Positions 41,021 to 49,033 are shown, counted from the stretch's first letter. The stretch: 64,000 nt of DNA from Bifidobacterium simiiventris (GCF_019331715.1 NZ_JAHBBG010000010.1:26124-90123), one strand, 5' to 3'. Numbers and translations are program-made. The notes: generated by a model not told the origin, from the letters alone.

Positions 41021-43190
41021 GACCGCCTCCCAACTGCCGGTTGACGCTGCGCCAGATGGTCTCCAGCTCGCCGTCCTTCAATCCGCTGGCGTGGCCGCGC
41101 CGGTACAGGTCGTCGCGGATCCGCGAAGCGTTGTCGGGATGGTTCGCCAACCGCCCGTACGCCCACCGGTGAAGCGTGTCGTTACGCGATCCGGGTGCCA
41201 CCGGCGTCATGTCGGGTTCGTTCCTGACGCTCTTGCCGGCCATGCGCGTCGAACGGTAGCGCGTGCGCATCATCACCGGCCTGGCCCCGTCCGGCTTCAC
41301 GGCCGTGGGAGTTTCGCCTTCCACGTAGCCGTGAGCCTTCAGCCACGCGACCATCGCGACCGGCATCACGGGCGGCTCGCCGTCGGGCATATCCAGCAGC
41401 TTGTACCTTCCGCCATCGTCCAGCACGCTGCCGGCACCGATGACGTACCCCTTGCCCTCGCACCGGATGTCAACCGGCGCGCCCGTCAGATGCACGCCGT
41501 TCTTCAGCCGGCCCTTCAGCTCGTCGGGAATCAGGTAGTAGGCGTGCACGCTCGTCAATCCGTGGCGCTCGCCGGTGGGCGTGGACACCAAATAGGTGCG
41601 CGGGAACGCGTCGCCCCCATACGTGCCGATCTCGCGGCTGAACACGTCCCAGCCGGTGGGAGCATCCTGCAGCACGTTGCCGTTCCTGTCCTTGGCCACG
41701 TCGAGATCGATGACCGCCATACCGCCGGCCGGGATGACCGCGTACGCGCCGCCGCCATTGGGAACCGGCGTGGAGCCGGCGGGCAGATCCTTCACCTTCT
41801 GCCAGTCGTAGGATTTCTTTCCGTCCGACACGGTGGCGTAGTTGACCGGATAGCCGAGCTCGTCCGGCGTGACCGTCATATCGCCCTCGATGGGCTGCGG
41901 CGGCGCCACCACGGTTTCCTCTACGGCCTGGCTGATGTCATGCTCGCTCTTGGCCCGGTAGACCGCGAACACCTTCTCGTCCGCCACCACCAACACGCGG
42001 GCGACCTTGCCGTCGATGCGCTTGCACGTGGACTCCAAGCCGAGCTTGGTCACGCTGTTGCGGTGCGTGGCCGAGCTCGCGTAATAGGGGTTGTCGCCGC
42101 TGACCGCGTAGCCGACCGTGATGATCTGGTCGACGATCCACTGCTCGTGCTCGGTCAGGTCGTCGCCCGAGCCGATCGCCACGTCGTCCCACGGCTTGTC
42201 GGATTGCTCCCACAGGCGGCATGAGGCCATGAGGAACGGCACCGCACCGTGCTTCGCGCGGAACGCCAAGAGGTCTTTGAACTCGTGTTCGGCGCGGTTG
42301 TCCCTCATGCGGACGAACACGCGGCGGCGTTTCAATGCTTCGGTGTTCGCCATGATGACGGGATTGTTCGACGCGATGATGAACGTGGCCTTGTTGCGGA
42401 AACTGACCGTGTTCTCCTGGATGCGCCGGGCGGCCATCGTGTCGCCCGTGCCGATCTTCTTCAACAGGGTGGCCTGTTCCAAGGTGATGATGTCCGCGTC
42501 CTCGTCGTACGCCCACAGGGCGCCGATGAGTTTCAGCATCTCCTGATCGGTCGCGAACCCGCCGGCGCCCTTCGCGCCGCCCAGCAGGGTCTTCGCGTTC
42601 ACCGCCGCCGACAGTCCGGGGAACGACTTGTTCAATGCTCCCAGCAGGATGCCCTTGCCGTTGCCTCCGCCGCCGTAGAGCACGTAGAAGAGATGCTTGT
42701 ATGCCTCCAGCAGCGGCGTGGCGAACATGCGGCCGAGGTTCTGGGCGCTGTGCTCGTCGGCCGTCACGAACCTCAGGTACCGGCCGGCCTCGGCCACGAG
42801 CGCTTCGTCGTAATCCTCGCTAAGGCTGATCTCGAACGGATCCGTGAACATCGGGTCGCCGGGCAGCACACGGCGCACGCGCCCGTCGATGCGGTAGAAC
42901 GCCATGTTCGCGAACTTCACCCCATGCCTGACGCGGCCCTTGAGCTTGGAGCATTCGACGCGCATCTGCACGTTCCACGGCAGATACACCTTGCTCGTGC
43001 CCTTGACGTGGTATTCGTCCTCAATGCTGCCGATCGCGTGCCGCGAGTCCAAGAGCCGGTTTGCGCCGCTCTCGTCCACGTCGCGCACGTAGATGGTGCG
43101 CTCGTCCTCGCCGAGCAGCATGGAGCCGTTGCGGAAGTCCCACAGGGCCTTCGCATACCCGTCGTCGAAGTATTCGCGGTTGTTGTTCAT
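41013..43190 (-). CDS. Helicase-PrimPol replication protein with permuted domains
   Basis: A 725-residue protein that should start and drive replication of the element. Residues 1-420 are a phage/plasmid D5/P4-type SF3 helicase: Walker A YGGGGNGKG (172-180), acidic Walker B around YDEDAD (228-233), and a sensor-like FIIASNNPVI (270-279). Residues about 445-620 match the archaeo-eukaryotic-type primase-polymerase domain, with IDLD at 494-497 and DIRCEGKGYVIGAGS at 574-588. Residues 665-725 resemble the primase C-terminal (PriCT) helical domain (GSRNDTLHRWAYG). The usual order is PrimPol-PriCT-helicase, so this protein is permuted. The ATG at 43190 has only a weak site; a GTG at 43361 would add 57 low-complexity residues. 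Confidence 0.85.
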   Translation of the reverse strand: MNNNREYFDDGYAKALWDFRNGSMLLGEDERTIYVRDVDESGANRLLDSRHAIGSIEDEYHVKGTSKVYLPWNVQMRVECSKLKGRVRHGVKFANMAFYRIDGRVRRVLPGDPMFTDPFEISLSEDYDEALVAEAGRYLRFVTADEHSAQNLGRMFATPLLEAYKHLFYVLYGGGGNGKGILLGALNKSFPGLSAAVNAKTLLGGAKGAGGFATDQEMLKLIGALWAYDEDADIITLEQATLLKKIGTGDTMAARRIQENTVSFRNKATFIIASNNPVIMANTEALKRRRVFVRMRDNRAEHEFKDLLAFRAKHGAVPFLMASCRLWEQSDKPWDDVAIGSGDDLTEHEQWIVDQIITVGYAVSGDNPYYASSATHRNSVTKLGLESTCKRIDGKVARVLVVADEKVFAVYRAKSEHDISQAVEETVVAPPQPIEGDMTVTPDELGYPVNYATVSDGKKSYDWQKVKDLPAGSTPVPNGGGAYAVIPAGGMAVIDLDVAKDRNGNVLQDAPTGWDVFSREIGTYGGDAFPRTYLVSTPTGERHGLTSVHAYYLIPDELKGRLKNGVHLTGAPVDIRCEGKGYVIGAGSVLDDGGRYKLLDMPDGEPPVMPVAMVAWLKAHGYVEGETPTAVKPDGARPVMMRTRYRSTRMAGKSVRNEPDMTPVAPGSRNDTLHRWAYGRLANHPDNASRIRDDLYRRGHASGLKDGELETIWRSVNRQLGGGHA

Positions 43191-43357
43191 CTCGTCGCCT
43201 GCCGGCGAATGCCTGTACGACGCGACCGTGACGCCCCTCGCCGGTACGCAGCTGCGGCGAGACGATTCGGCCTGCGAGTATGTACCGGCGTTCAATGGCG
43301 ATGTCTGCCTGTCGGGGATTCTCGCGGCCGCCGGGAATGGTCCGGCCGTGGCCTTGT

Positions 43358-43678
43358 TCACCGCGACCCGCCAGAGTCTTGTGCTCCACCGTCAAGTCGC
43401 CGTAGCGACACGAATGTTCGTGGGAATAGGCCGAACGGACCATGATGGGTCGAGACGGTCAGTTGTATCCGTGGATATCGAGCAGTGGCGGTGGAGTCGG
43501 ATCGCATGGCTGAAACGTCTTGCGAACCGGACGTTGGCGAGGGCACCCATTCAAAGACATTTCCATCTCGGACGATTCCATGCCGTGCGGGGGAGCTACT
43601 GGAAGTCGTCGATTCCGCGAGAGGATTGGATGATCCCCTCGAAGCTGCCGCATGGCGCAAAAAGGCTATGACGCTCAT
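43358..43678 (-). CDS. Possible small element gene upstream of the helicase-primase
   Basis: A 106-residue frame that starts MSVIAFLRHAAAS with GGAGG seven bases before the ATG. It ends in a four-base GTGA overlap with an alternative GTG start of the helicase-primase frame, which would make it the first gene of the leftward operon. The product is polar, Ser/Arg-rich and matches nothing I know; the second half looks poorly structured. A gene on the other strand starts only about 20 bp away. Real coding is uncertain. Confidence 0.4.
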   Translation of the reverse strand: MSVIAFLRHAAASRGSSNPLAESTTSSSSPARHGIVRDGNVFEWVPSPTSGSQDVSAMRSDSTATARYPRIQLTVSTHHGPFGLFPRTFVSLRRLDGGAQDSGGSR

Positions 43679-43699
43679 CGCGTGCCTCCGCCGTGCTGT

Positions 43700-44407
43700 A
43701 TGGTGTGGTTCATGGCTTGGCTTCTTTCGTTTCTTGCCGGCATGTGGAACGTCGTCGCCGGGATCGGCGTGGTCGCGGGCATCCTCGCATTCGGATTCCA
43801 AGTGCAGTCGTGGATCGTGGACCGGCGGCGTATGTCCTCGGGACGGCTTGACCTCGTGTTCGCGCCGGGAGGCATGATCGAACATGACGGCGAACGCAAA
43901 CCGTTCGCGGTCCTGCGGGTTATGAACGTCGGTGCAAGCCCGATCCGCATTCTCCGGATCGGGATCTCCGGTTTCACGGTTCCCGCGGAGCAGTCGAACG
44001 ACCCGTTCGGCGGGAACGAACTATTGTCGCCCGGCGACGTATACCGCGTCGGCTGCATGGATTGCGGGCCGGACGCGTGCATGTACGTCGAATACGTCGA
44101 CCACGCCGACCGACGGTTCATGTTCGTCCAGTACATCGAGGTCACCTCCTCCGCATATGCGTTCACCGGGGTTAGCTGGCGAAAAATACGGAAAGCGTAC
44201 AAGCCGTTGACAGTGCGCCCAGGATCCGCGGAAGACGTTCCCCTGGGTCCTGCTCATCCGGGAATGCTGCGAATACGATTAGGAAGACGGCGTTCGAGAG
44301 AATGGCTGCGAGTCGTAGAGGAGGCGTTGGCCCGAGCGTCAACGCGAGGATGTTTAGACATGTCCCCGCGCCTGCCGCAAGGAGTCCGATCCAATCGGTC
44401 TCGCTAG
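43700..44407 (+). CDS. Membrane-anchored hypothetical element protein
   Basis: About 235 residues. One or two N-terminal membrane helices (WFMAWLLSFLAGMW, VVAGIGVVAGILAFGF) are followed by a predicted cytoplasmic beta-rich domain (DLVFAPGG through FVQYIEV). No family is recognised. Starts at 43652, 43700 or 43712 are possible and none has a good ribosome-binding site. The last 60 or so codons overlap, on the opposite strand, a small membrane protein gene, so the true C-terminus may differ. It is one of few rightward genes in the left half of the element. Confidence 0.5.
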   Translation: MVWFMAWLLSFLAGMWNVVAGIGVVAGILAFGFQVQSWIVDRRRMSSGRLDLVFAPGGMIEHDGERKPFAVLRVMNVGASPIRILRIGISGFTVPAEQSNDPFGGNELLSPGDVYRVGCMDCGPDACMYVEYVDHADRRFMFVQYIEVTSSAYAFTGVSWRKIRKAYKPLTVRPGSAEDVPLGPAHPGMLRIRLGRRRSREWLRVVEEALARASTRGCLDMSPRLPQGVRSNRSR

Positions 44408-44411
44408 TCAT
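44172..44411 (-). CDS. Small membrane protein coupled to the leftward regulator
   Basis: Seventy-nine residues with three hydrophobic stretches (WIGLLAAGAGTCLNILAL, LRLAAILSNAVFLIVFAAF, ILGALSTACTLSVFF). The ATG overlaps the stop of the upstream HTH gene (ATGA), which argues for a real coupled gene. It overlaps the end of the convergent membrane-anchored gene by 236 bases. A membrane partner of the regulator or an exclusion-type protein is possible; no family is recognised. Confidence 0.5.
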   Translation of the reverse strand: MTSETDWIGLLAAGAGTCLNILALTLGPTPPLRLAAILSNAVFLIVFAAFPDEQDPGERLPRILGALSTACTLSVFFAS

Positions 44412-44686
44412 CGTGTGCTTCTGTCAGCGAGCGCCGGAGACATAGACTTGACCGAAGACTCAGTCCTCGCGATGATCTTGGAAAGCGGCATTTTGACTAC
44501 GTGGGCGATTCTGGTCAACTCGTCGAAGCTGAATACGCCGCCATTGATCTTGCGGTTGAGGGAATTGCGGGGGATGCCGCAGTATGTGCCGATATCATCC
44601 TGAGTCATTCCCATCTCGGACAGAATCTCTTTCAACGCGGCACCAAACTGTGCGGATGTGGGCTCAATGTGTCCCGTATGGCACAT
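44408..44686 (-). CDS. XRE-type HTH regulator, leftward arm of the element switch
   Basis: A 92-residue Cro/C1-type protein. The helix-turn-helix reads MTQDDIGTYCGIPRNSLNRKI and is followed by FSFDELTRIAHVVKMPLSKII. The start at 44686 (MCHTGH) is preferred because its leader, AATATGTGCCATACGG, mirrors that of the divergent regulator at 44762. There is no ribosome-binding site, so it may be translated from a leaderless mRNA. The frame is open to 44770, but that would run through a central operator. It is partner of the rightward HTH protein in a lysogeny-like switch. Confidence 0.75.
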   Translation of the reverse strand: MCHTGHIEPTSAQFGAALKEILSEMGMTQDDIGTYCGIPRNSLNRKINGGVFSFDELTRIAHVVKMPLSKIIARTESSVKSMSPALADRSTR

Positions 44687-44778
44687 ATTGCGTCCGAGGC
44701 GCGCGAGAAGCAACTTCGGATTGTCCCATTTGGGACATATCGTGTGTTGTTTGGTTGTAATATGTCCCATATGGCAAC
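44670..44778. promoter_or_regulatory. Three operator-like sites of the divergent regulator switch
   Basis: Three 16-bp sites share TGTCCC-N-T-N-TGG: 44670-44685 (TGTCCCGTATGGCACA), 44722-44737 (TGTCCCATTTGGGACA, a perfect inverted repeat) and 44763-44778 (TGTCCCATATGGCAAC). The outer two overlap the start codons of the leftward and rightward HTH genes, and the perfect site sits near the middle of the gap. This is the geometry expected of a mutual-repression or autoregulation switch. Confidence 0.7.
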
Positions 44779-45223
44779 TGGAAAGAAAAAGCCGACGGTT
44801 GAATCGAAGGCACTCTCGATTGCGATTCGCCGTGCGATGGCTACACGAGAAATGAAGACACCGGGCTTGGCCGAAGCGTCATCCATCCCGTATGGCACCA
44901 TGCGCAAAATTCTTGAATTGAATACGGTTGCCGACTACGAACAGCTGAGACGTATTGCCATCGCTCTGAATATTCCTTTGAGTGAGATCGTCGCAGATGC
45001 AGAACGTCTTGCGGGAGATCCGGAGATTCGCGAAGATTATGACCGTTCTGATCCTGTTTCGTCTGTCCGGGACGACACCGACAACGAGCGCCCGCCGGAA
45101 TCCGATGAGGAGGTTGCGAGGCGTGCGTTGTCAAGCATCATGGACTTGGCCGCGAAGCACGATGACACCGAGGCCGAGCAGGAGGCGTACGAGGACTGCC
45201 CTAATGTTCCCAAGGAACAATAG
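44762..45223 (+). CDS. XRE-type HTH regulator, rightward arm of the element switch
   Basis: A 153-residue protein (150 if the ATG at 44771 is used) with an HTH in residues about 25-70 (TPGLAEASSIPYGTMRKILEL, then LRRIAIALNIPLSEIV) and an acidic, probably flexible C-terminal tail. It lacks a ribosome-binding site, and the operator overlaps its start. Its HTH and the AATATGT-S-CCATA-Y-GG leader resemble those of the leftward regulator, which suggests an old inverted duplication. Its 3' end contains a palindrome shared with the Fic promoter region. Confidence 0.75.
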   Translation: MSHMATGKKKPTVESKALSIAIRRAMATREMKTPGLAEASSIPYGTMRKILELNTVADYEQLRRIAIALNIPLSEIVADAERLAGDPEIREDYDRSDPVSSVRDDTDNERPPESDEEVARRALSSIMDLAAKHDDTEAEQEAYEDCPNVPKEQ

Positions 45224-45337
45224 GGCATGTTTCATCCCCGTCGAAAGCATCTCTAATGTTCCAAAACGGCGATTTGGAACATTAGCCGTATGATCTCATC
45301 GCCGTGAACCCGTCCTAATGCGCCTAAGGAACAATAC
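45198..45337. promoter_or_regulatory. Array of inverted-repeat operators upstream of fic
   Basis: The half-site CTAATGTTCC recurs as inverted pairs. At 45198-45226 the arms are 13 bp with one mismatch and a 3-bp spacer; at 45253-45285 they are 13-bp perfect arms with a 7-bp spacer. A degenerate third copy, CTAATGCGCC-TAA-GGAACAATAC at 45315-45337, covers the ribosome-binding site of fic. Half-site spacing (GTTCC to GGAAC) is 3, 13 and 3 bp, so the second differs by one helical turn. The array predicts tight repression of fic. Confidence 0.7.
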
Positions 45338-45338
45338 G

Positions 45339-46604
45339 ATGGACTACAAAAGCATCCGGCAGACGATCCACATGAGCCGTTCGAGCGAGCCGGCGGAGGT
45401 CGTCGCCGAGAGGGAATACGAGCGGCGGCTCCACGGGTGGAGCACGTTCCGCTCCGGCATCACCCTGCGAGGACATGAACTGTTCGTCGTCAACTTCCGC
45501 GAACTCGCCACCATCACGGACGATATCCGGGAGCGGGAGACGCGGGTCGCGGCATTATGGGACGCGCTGCCGCCGATCGCCAGACGCGCGTACCTGTACG
45601 ATCTCATCGGCGAGGAGATGCAAAGCACCAACGGCATCGAGGGCGTGCGATCCACCAGGCAGGAGATCAGCCTCGCGTTGGAGGCCGCCACGGAACATGG
45701 AGGGCATGCGCGGTTCAGCGAGTTCGCCCGCCTGTTCCTCGCGCTCAGCGACGACGACCCCGCACGCTACGCGCTGCCGGAAACGCTCGAGGACATCCGT
45801 GGCATCTACGACAAGGTCGTCGCCGGGGAACTCGACGACAACGACAGACCGGACGGCGACCTGTTCCGCAACGGCCCCGTGTACATCGACGAGCCCACGA
45901 CCGGGCGGCGCGTCCACACCGGCGTCACACCGGAATCCGAGATCAAGGTCGCGCTCACGCAATGGCTCGCGCTCACCCGCAACCGGGACGTGCCGCCATT
46001 GATCCGCGCCGCCATGTGCCATTTCGCGTTCGAGTACATCCACCCGTTCTACGATGGCAACGGTCGTACCGGCCGGTTCCTGTTCGCCCTCCAGCTTCGA
46101 CAGCATCTGAGCGTGCCGACCTCCATCAGTCTCAGCCCGGTCATCTCCGACGGCAAGAACCGGTATTACAAGGCGTTCGAGGACGCGCAGCACCCGTTGA
46201 ACCGTCTCGACGCCAGCCTGTTCTCATATCGGATGATGGAATTCGTCACGGATGCGCAGAACCGTATCATCGACGACCTGAACGAGAAGCGCGCGCGTCT
46301 CGCCCTGGCGTTCGCCCGTCTGGAATCGATGCGCGAGGACAAGGGCTGGGATGATGCGACGGCGAACGCGATCGCCATACTCGTGCAGGAGGAACTGTTC
46401 GGCGTGCCTCCCCACACGGTCACGAGGACGCAGCTCATGGAAGGACTCTCTCTCGGCCGCAAGAAGGTCGCCCAGATCCTCGATCTGCTGGAAGCCGACG
46501 GTGTCATGGCCCACGAGGGCATCCGCCCCGCCCGCTACTTTCTTAATCCGGACACCAAGGACGGACTGCTGCGCGGCGGCGATCATCCGGAGGCGCCGCG
46601 GTGA
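45339..46604 (+). CDS. Fic family protein (AMP-transferase type)
   Basis: A 421-residue protein that should transfer AMP or another nucleotide moiety to a target protein. The active-site motif [12 protein letters not shown] at 235-246 is fully canonical. The N-terminal inhibitory helix motif STNGIEG (96-102) is of the class II type, in which a Glu blocks productive ATP binding. The C-terminal part ([20 protein letters not shown]) reads as a winged helix, as in many chromosomal Fic proteins. ATG at 45339 follows AAGGA, and an operator-like repeat covers this site. The ImmA/IrrE remnant begins in a four-base overlap with its stop. It is the element's main intact cargo. Confidence 0.92.
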   Translation: MDYKSIRQTIHMSRSSEPAEVVAEREYERRLHGWSTFRSGITLRGHELFVVNFRELATITDDIRERETRVAALWDALPPIARRAYLYDLIGEEMQSTNGIEGVRSTRQEISLALEAATEHGGHARFSEFARLFLALSDDDPARYALPETLEDIRGIYDKVVAGELDDNDRPDGDLFRNGPVYIDEPTTGRRVHTGVTPESEIKVALTQWLALTRNRDVPPLIRAAMCHFAFEYIHPFYDGNGRTGRFLFALQLRQHLSVPTSISLSPVISDGKNRYYKAFEDAQHPLNRLDASLFSYRMMEFVTDAQNRIIDDLNEKRARLALAFARLESMREDKGWDDATANAIAILVQEELFGVPPHTVTRTQLMEGLSLGRKKVAQILDLLEADGVMAHEGIRPARYFLNPDTKDGLLRGGDHPEAPR

Positions 46605-46975
46605 TCGACATCAATACGGCGGCCGAACGCATGTGCCGTGTAATCATCATCGACGAACTGTCCGCCGGCTGACAGGACGTGTACGACGCCGGACAGAACG
46701 TCATACTCATGGCCGACAACCTGACACCGATTCAATGCGCGTGCGTCCTCGCCCACGAAATGAGCCGTGCCCGGCACGGCGACAAAGGATACAAATGCGA
46801 CACATGGACCGAACGGCGCGCCGACATCGAGGCCGCCCGCATGCTCATCGTCCCCGACGAGTACGCGGGCGGCCGAACAAGTCTGCGACAACGAGGTCTG
46901 GCTCGCCCATGAACTCGAGGTCATGGGCGAGCCATCCGCGCATACCGTGAATGGCTCCACGACAAGGGCCTATAG
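46601..46975 (+). pseudogene. ImmA/IrrE family metallopeptidase, multiply broken
   Basis: The frame starts with GTG overlapping the fic stop. It recalls ImmA/IrrE peptidases in LTPIQCACVLAHEMSRARHGD and ERRADIEAARMLIVPDEYA, the region that normally carries HExxH. It has an in-frame TGA at 46670, a frameshift near 46866 after which NEVWLAHELEVMGE continues, and another near 46930 leading to IRAYREWLHDKGL and a TAG at 46973. The zinc motif itself reads HEMSR, lacking the second His. Active relatives cleave XRE repressors, so its loss matters for how the island is induced. Confidence 0.85.
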
Positions 46976-47045
46976 GATTTTTGCCGCACGAACGGCGTGC
47001 GGCCGGAAAAGAGAAGAGACAACATGAAGAAAACGAAGGCATGGC

Positions 47046-48197
47046 ATGGGTTTCAGATTTCGTAAAAGCATATCGATCGGCAAAAGCGTGCGCGTCAATC
47101 TCGGCAAGAAAGGCGTGACCAGCGTAACGTTCGGCAAGCGGGGGACGCCTCACGTCACCGTCGGAAAGAACGGCACCCGAGCGGGCGCGTCCATCCCCGG
47201 TACGGGGATCAGCTACGAGACAAGACTCGACAATACAAGGAAAGCCAACAAGCCGGCAGAGAATCCGGCCAGACAAAAGAGAACCGCCATGAGCAACGAA
47301 GACTCCGACATTGCATCCGAGCCGTCGACGCGGATCATCGACACCACGGTCTCGCCACAGGCCACGTTGCCAGCGCCAACGGGACTGCCGGTCACGATGC
47401 CCCCTCCCGGCGACGGAGACGACGGGAAAGGCGGCAAGGGGTCCGATCCCCGCAACGTCAAAAAGAAAAACGGATGGAGGAAGATCCTCCGAATCATCGC
47501 ATGGGTGGTCGCGTTCCTGTTCACGTTCCTTCTCGGCATAGGAGCGGGAGGAGCATCGACGGCGAATACGGCCGGCGATCCGACAACCACCACCCAATAC
47601 AAGGATCTCCAACAGCAGCTCGTCAACCAGCAGGAGAAGGCTGACGACGTCCAACGCCAGCTTGAAGACCTCAACAAGAAAGTCGGGGACCTTGACGCAC
47701 TCCAGAAGCGCCTCGACAAGCAGAAAACCAAGCAGGAGCAGACCAAACAGGAACTCGACAAGCAGAAAACCGAACAGGAGCAAACCCAAAAACAGCTCGA
47801 CGAGCAGAAGGCGAAGCAGGAGCAGACCCAGCAGCAGCTCGACGAAAAACAGCAGGAGCAGGATCAGAAGCAATCCGAACTCGACGAGAGGGAAAAGAAC
47901 ATAGCCCAGCGCGAGGCCGAAAAGAGACAAAAGGAGCAGGAAACCATACAGGCCGCCCAGCAGCAAGCGCAGGAGGAACAGGCCAAAGCGCAGGAACAGG
48001 CCCAAGCCGAGCAGCAGACCACTGTCGCGCCTCAACCGACCCAGCAGGAGACAACGCCGGCTCAGTCTGACGGCAGCGGAGTGCTGGTAGCCGTCTGCAA
48101 GGACGGCACGCAGTCCACATCCTCGCCCGGCGCACGCGACTACAGGGGTATGTGCTCCCATCACGGTGGCATCGCCCAGAAACTGGGCCGACAGTAA
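47046..48197 (+). CDS. DUF4236 / coiled-coil / DUF3761 membrane protein
   Basis: A 383-residue protein with an N-terminal DUF4236 domain (MGFRFRKSISIGKSVRVNLGK and GTGISYE, residues 1-57), a low-complexity linker and one membrane segment (about 149-169). A glutamine-rich coiled coil follows (about 185-330) with a 14-residue repeat. The C-terminal DUF3761-like domain (345-383) has CKDGTQSTS and MCSHHGG, a Cys/His set suggesting metal or disulphide. ATG at 47046 follows GAAGG. The likely topology places the coiled coil and the small domain outside. The function is unknown; a surface or envelope role for the island is possible. Confidence 0.8.
   Translation: MGFRFRKSISIGKSVRVNLGKKGVTSVTFGKRGTPHVTVGKNGTRAGASIPGTGISYETRLDNTRKANKPAENPARQKRTAMSNEDSDIASEPSTRIIDTTVSPQATLPAPTGLPVTMPPPGDGDDGKGGKGSDPRNVKKKNGWRKILRIIAWVVAFLFTFLLGIGAGGASTANTAGDPTTTTQYKDLQQQLVNQQEKADDVQRQLEDLNKKVGDLDALQKRLDKQKTKQEQTKQELDKQKTEQEQTQKQLDEQKAKQEQTQQQLDEKQQEQDQKQSELDEREKNIAQREAEKRQKEQETIQAAQQQAQEEQAKAQEQAQAEQQTTVAPQPTQQETTPAQSDGSGVLVAVCKDGTQSTSSPGARDYRGMCSHHGGIAQKLGRQ
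47712..47879 (+). repeat. 42-bp tandem repeats in the coiled-coil coding region
   Basis: Four consecutive 42-bp units encode 14-residue repeats that begin LDKQ or LDEQ/LDEK, with a partial fifth. Fourteen residues equal two heptads, so unit changes would keep the coiled-coil register. Confidence 0.75.
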
Positions 48198-48225
48198 AGA
48201 AGAAAGATCGGTAACAGACAAAAAT

Positions 48226-48253
48226 CCCCTTCCGCACGCCAATGCGGAAGGGG
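48226..48253 (-). terminator. Terminator for leftward transcripts
   Basis: The 11-bp stem CCCCTTCCGCA/TGCGGAAGGGG with a 6-nt loop is followed, in the minus direction, by ATTTTTG. It would stop transcription coming from the GNAT remnant, or end the DUF4236 gene in the other direction. Confidence 0.65.
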
Positions 48254-48393
48254 GACAAACGCCGGAAGGATGCGCCAACATCCGAACCCGGCAACCAAAG
48301 CAAACCCGAGAGGAAGAAGAAAGGAGGCCTCTTCGCCTCACCATCATACCGCGCACGCGGCGATGGCAAGGACGAAGCATGCCCGTTATGTGG

Positions 48394-48770
48394 TTATTCG
48401 TCTTCTATTTGGATAGGAGCGTACAGGTACAGGCGATCCGTTGCCATTGGCGTGAACGTCTTCGACCGGATGTGGTACTCCGGATCGTCCCCGTCTGACC
48501 CTCGTCCTCGAACCCAAGGTCGGAGAACAGGCGGATGCTGGCGGTATTCCGCGGATCGATCTGCGTCAGCACATACGGTTCGCGGTTGTTGCGAGCGGCA
48601 TCGTTGGCCATCCATCGCAGCACGCAGTCCAGCAGGACCGCGCCGAGATGACGGCCACGTTCGCTCAGCGCGGTGGCGATGAACGAGATGGCGTAGTCGC
48701 TGGCCTGCGGGGATGCAGGGTCATAACCGAATTCGCAAAACCCGAGGATGGGGGCGGGCGTGCCGCGCAT
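48394..48770 (-). pseudogene. GNAT acetyltransferase, N-terminally truncated and frameshifted
   Basis: The minus strand encodes a GNAT C-terminal half: ISFIATALSERGRHLGAVLL contains the acetyl-CoA-binding region, and NTASIRLFSDLGFEDEG the late motif. Upstream the sequence merges near 48770 with integrase-like coding on the other strand, so the N-terminal part is missing. A one-base shift in a GGGG run (48489-48492) moves the end into another frame, where DDPEYHIRSKTFTPMATDRL continues to a TAA at 48394. Both lesions indicate a non-functional remnant. Confidence 0.7.
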
Positions 48771-49000
48771 GATGGTCCGCGACCTGTGGCATACGGCCGC
48801 GAGCCTCATGGTCCGGGCGGTGCGAACGTGAAGGTAGTGCAGCACCGGCTCGGCCACGCGTCGGCCGCGATGACCCTGGATGTGTACGCCGACTTGTTCG
48901 CGGACGATCTGGATGACCTGTCCCGTCGCATGGGCGATCTGCTCGTCAGGGAGAATGTGGGCAAACGAGATGTCGGAAGCCGCGTAATCCAAGCGGCAGT
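48770..49000 (+). pseudogene. Tyrosine recombinase (integrase) C-terminal remnant
   Basis: RDLWHTAASLMVRA in one frame continues, after a frameshift near 48815, as GANVKVVQHRLGHASAAMTLDVYADLF. Together they reproduce the C-terminal catalytic part of a bifidobacterial phage integrase. The HxLR box is mutated to RDLW, losing the catalytic His and Arg, while the LGH histidine and the nucleophilic Tyr remain. No stop ends the frame before attR, and the N-terminal two thirds are absent. It lies next to attR, the normal place of an integrase. Confidence 0.85.
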
Positions 49001-49033
49001 AGTGGTTTCGGGCGCAAACGCCGCGGGTTCGAG

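Noticed and set aside
43675..44202. A 175-codon minus-strand frame inside the element
   Set aside because: It is the shadow of the membrane-anchored gene on the plus strand, has no ribosome-binding site and shows no domain pattern.
48242..48682. A plus-strand frame with a CPLCGYS motif behind the DUF4236 gene
   Set aside because: It has no convincing start signal and most of it is antisense to the GNAT remnant. One CxxC pair is not enough.
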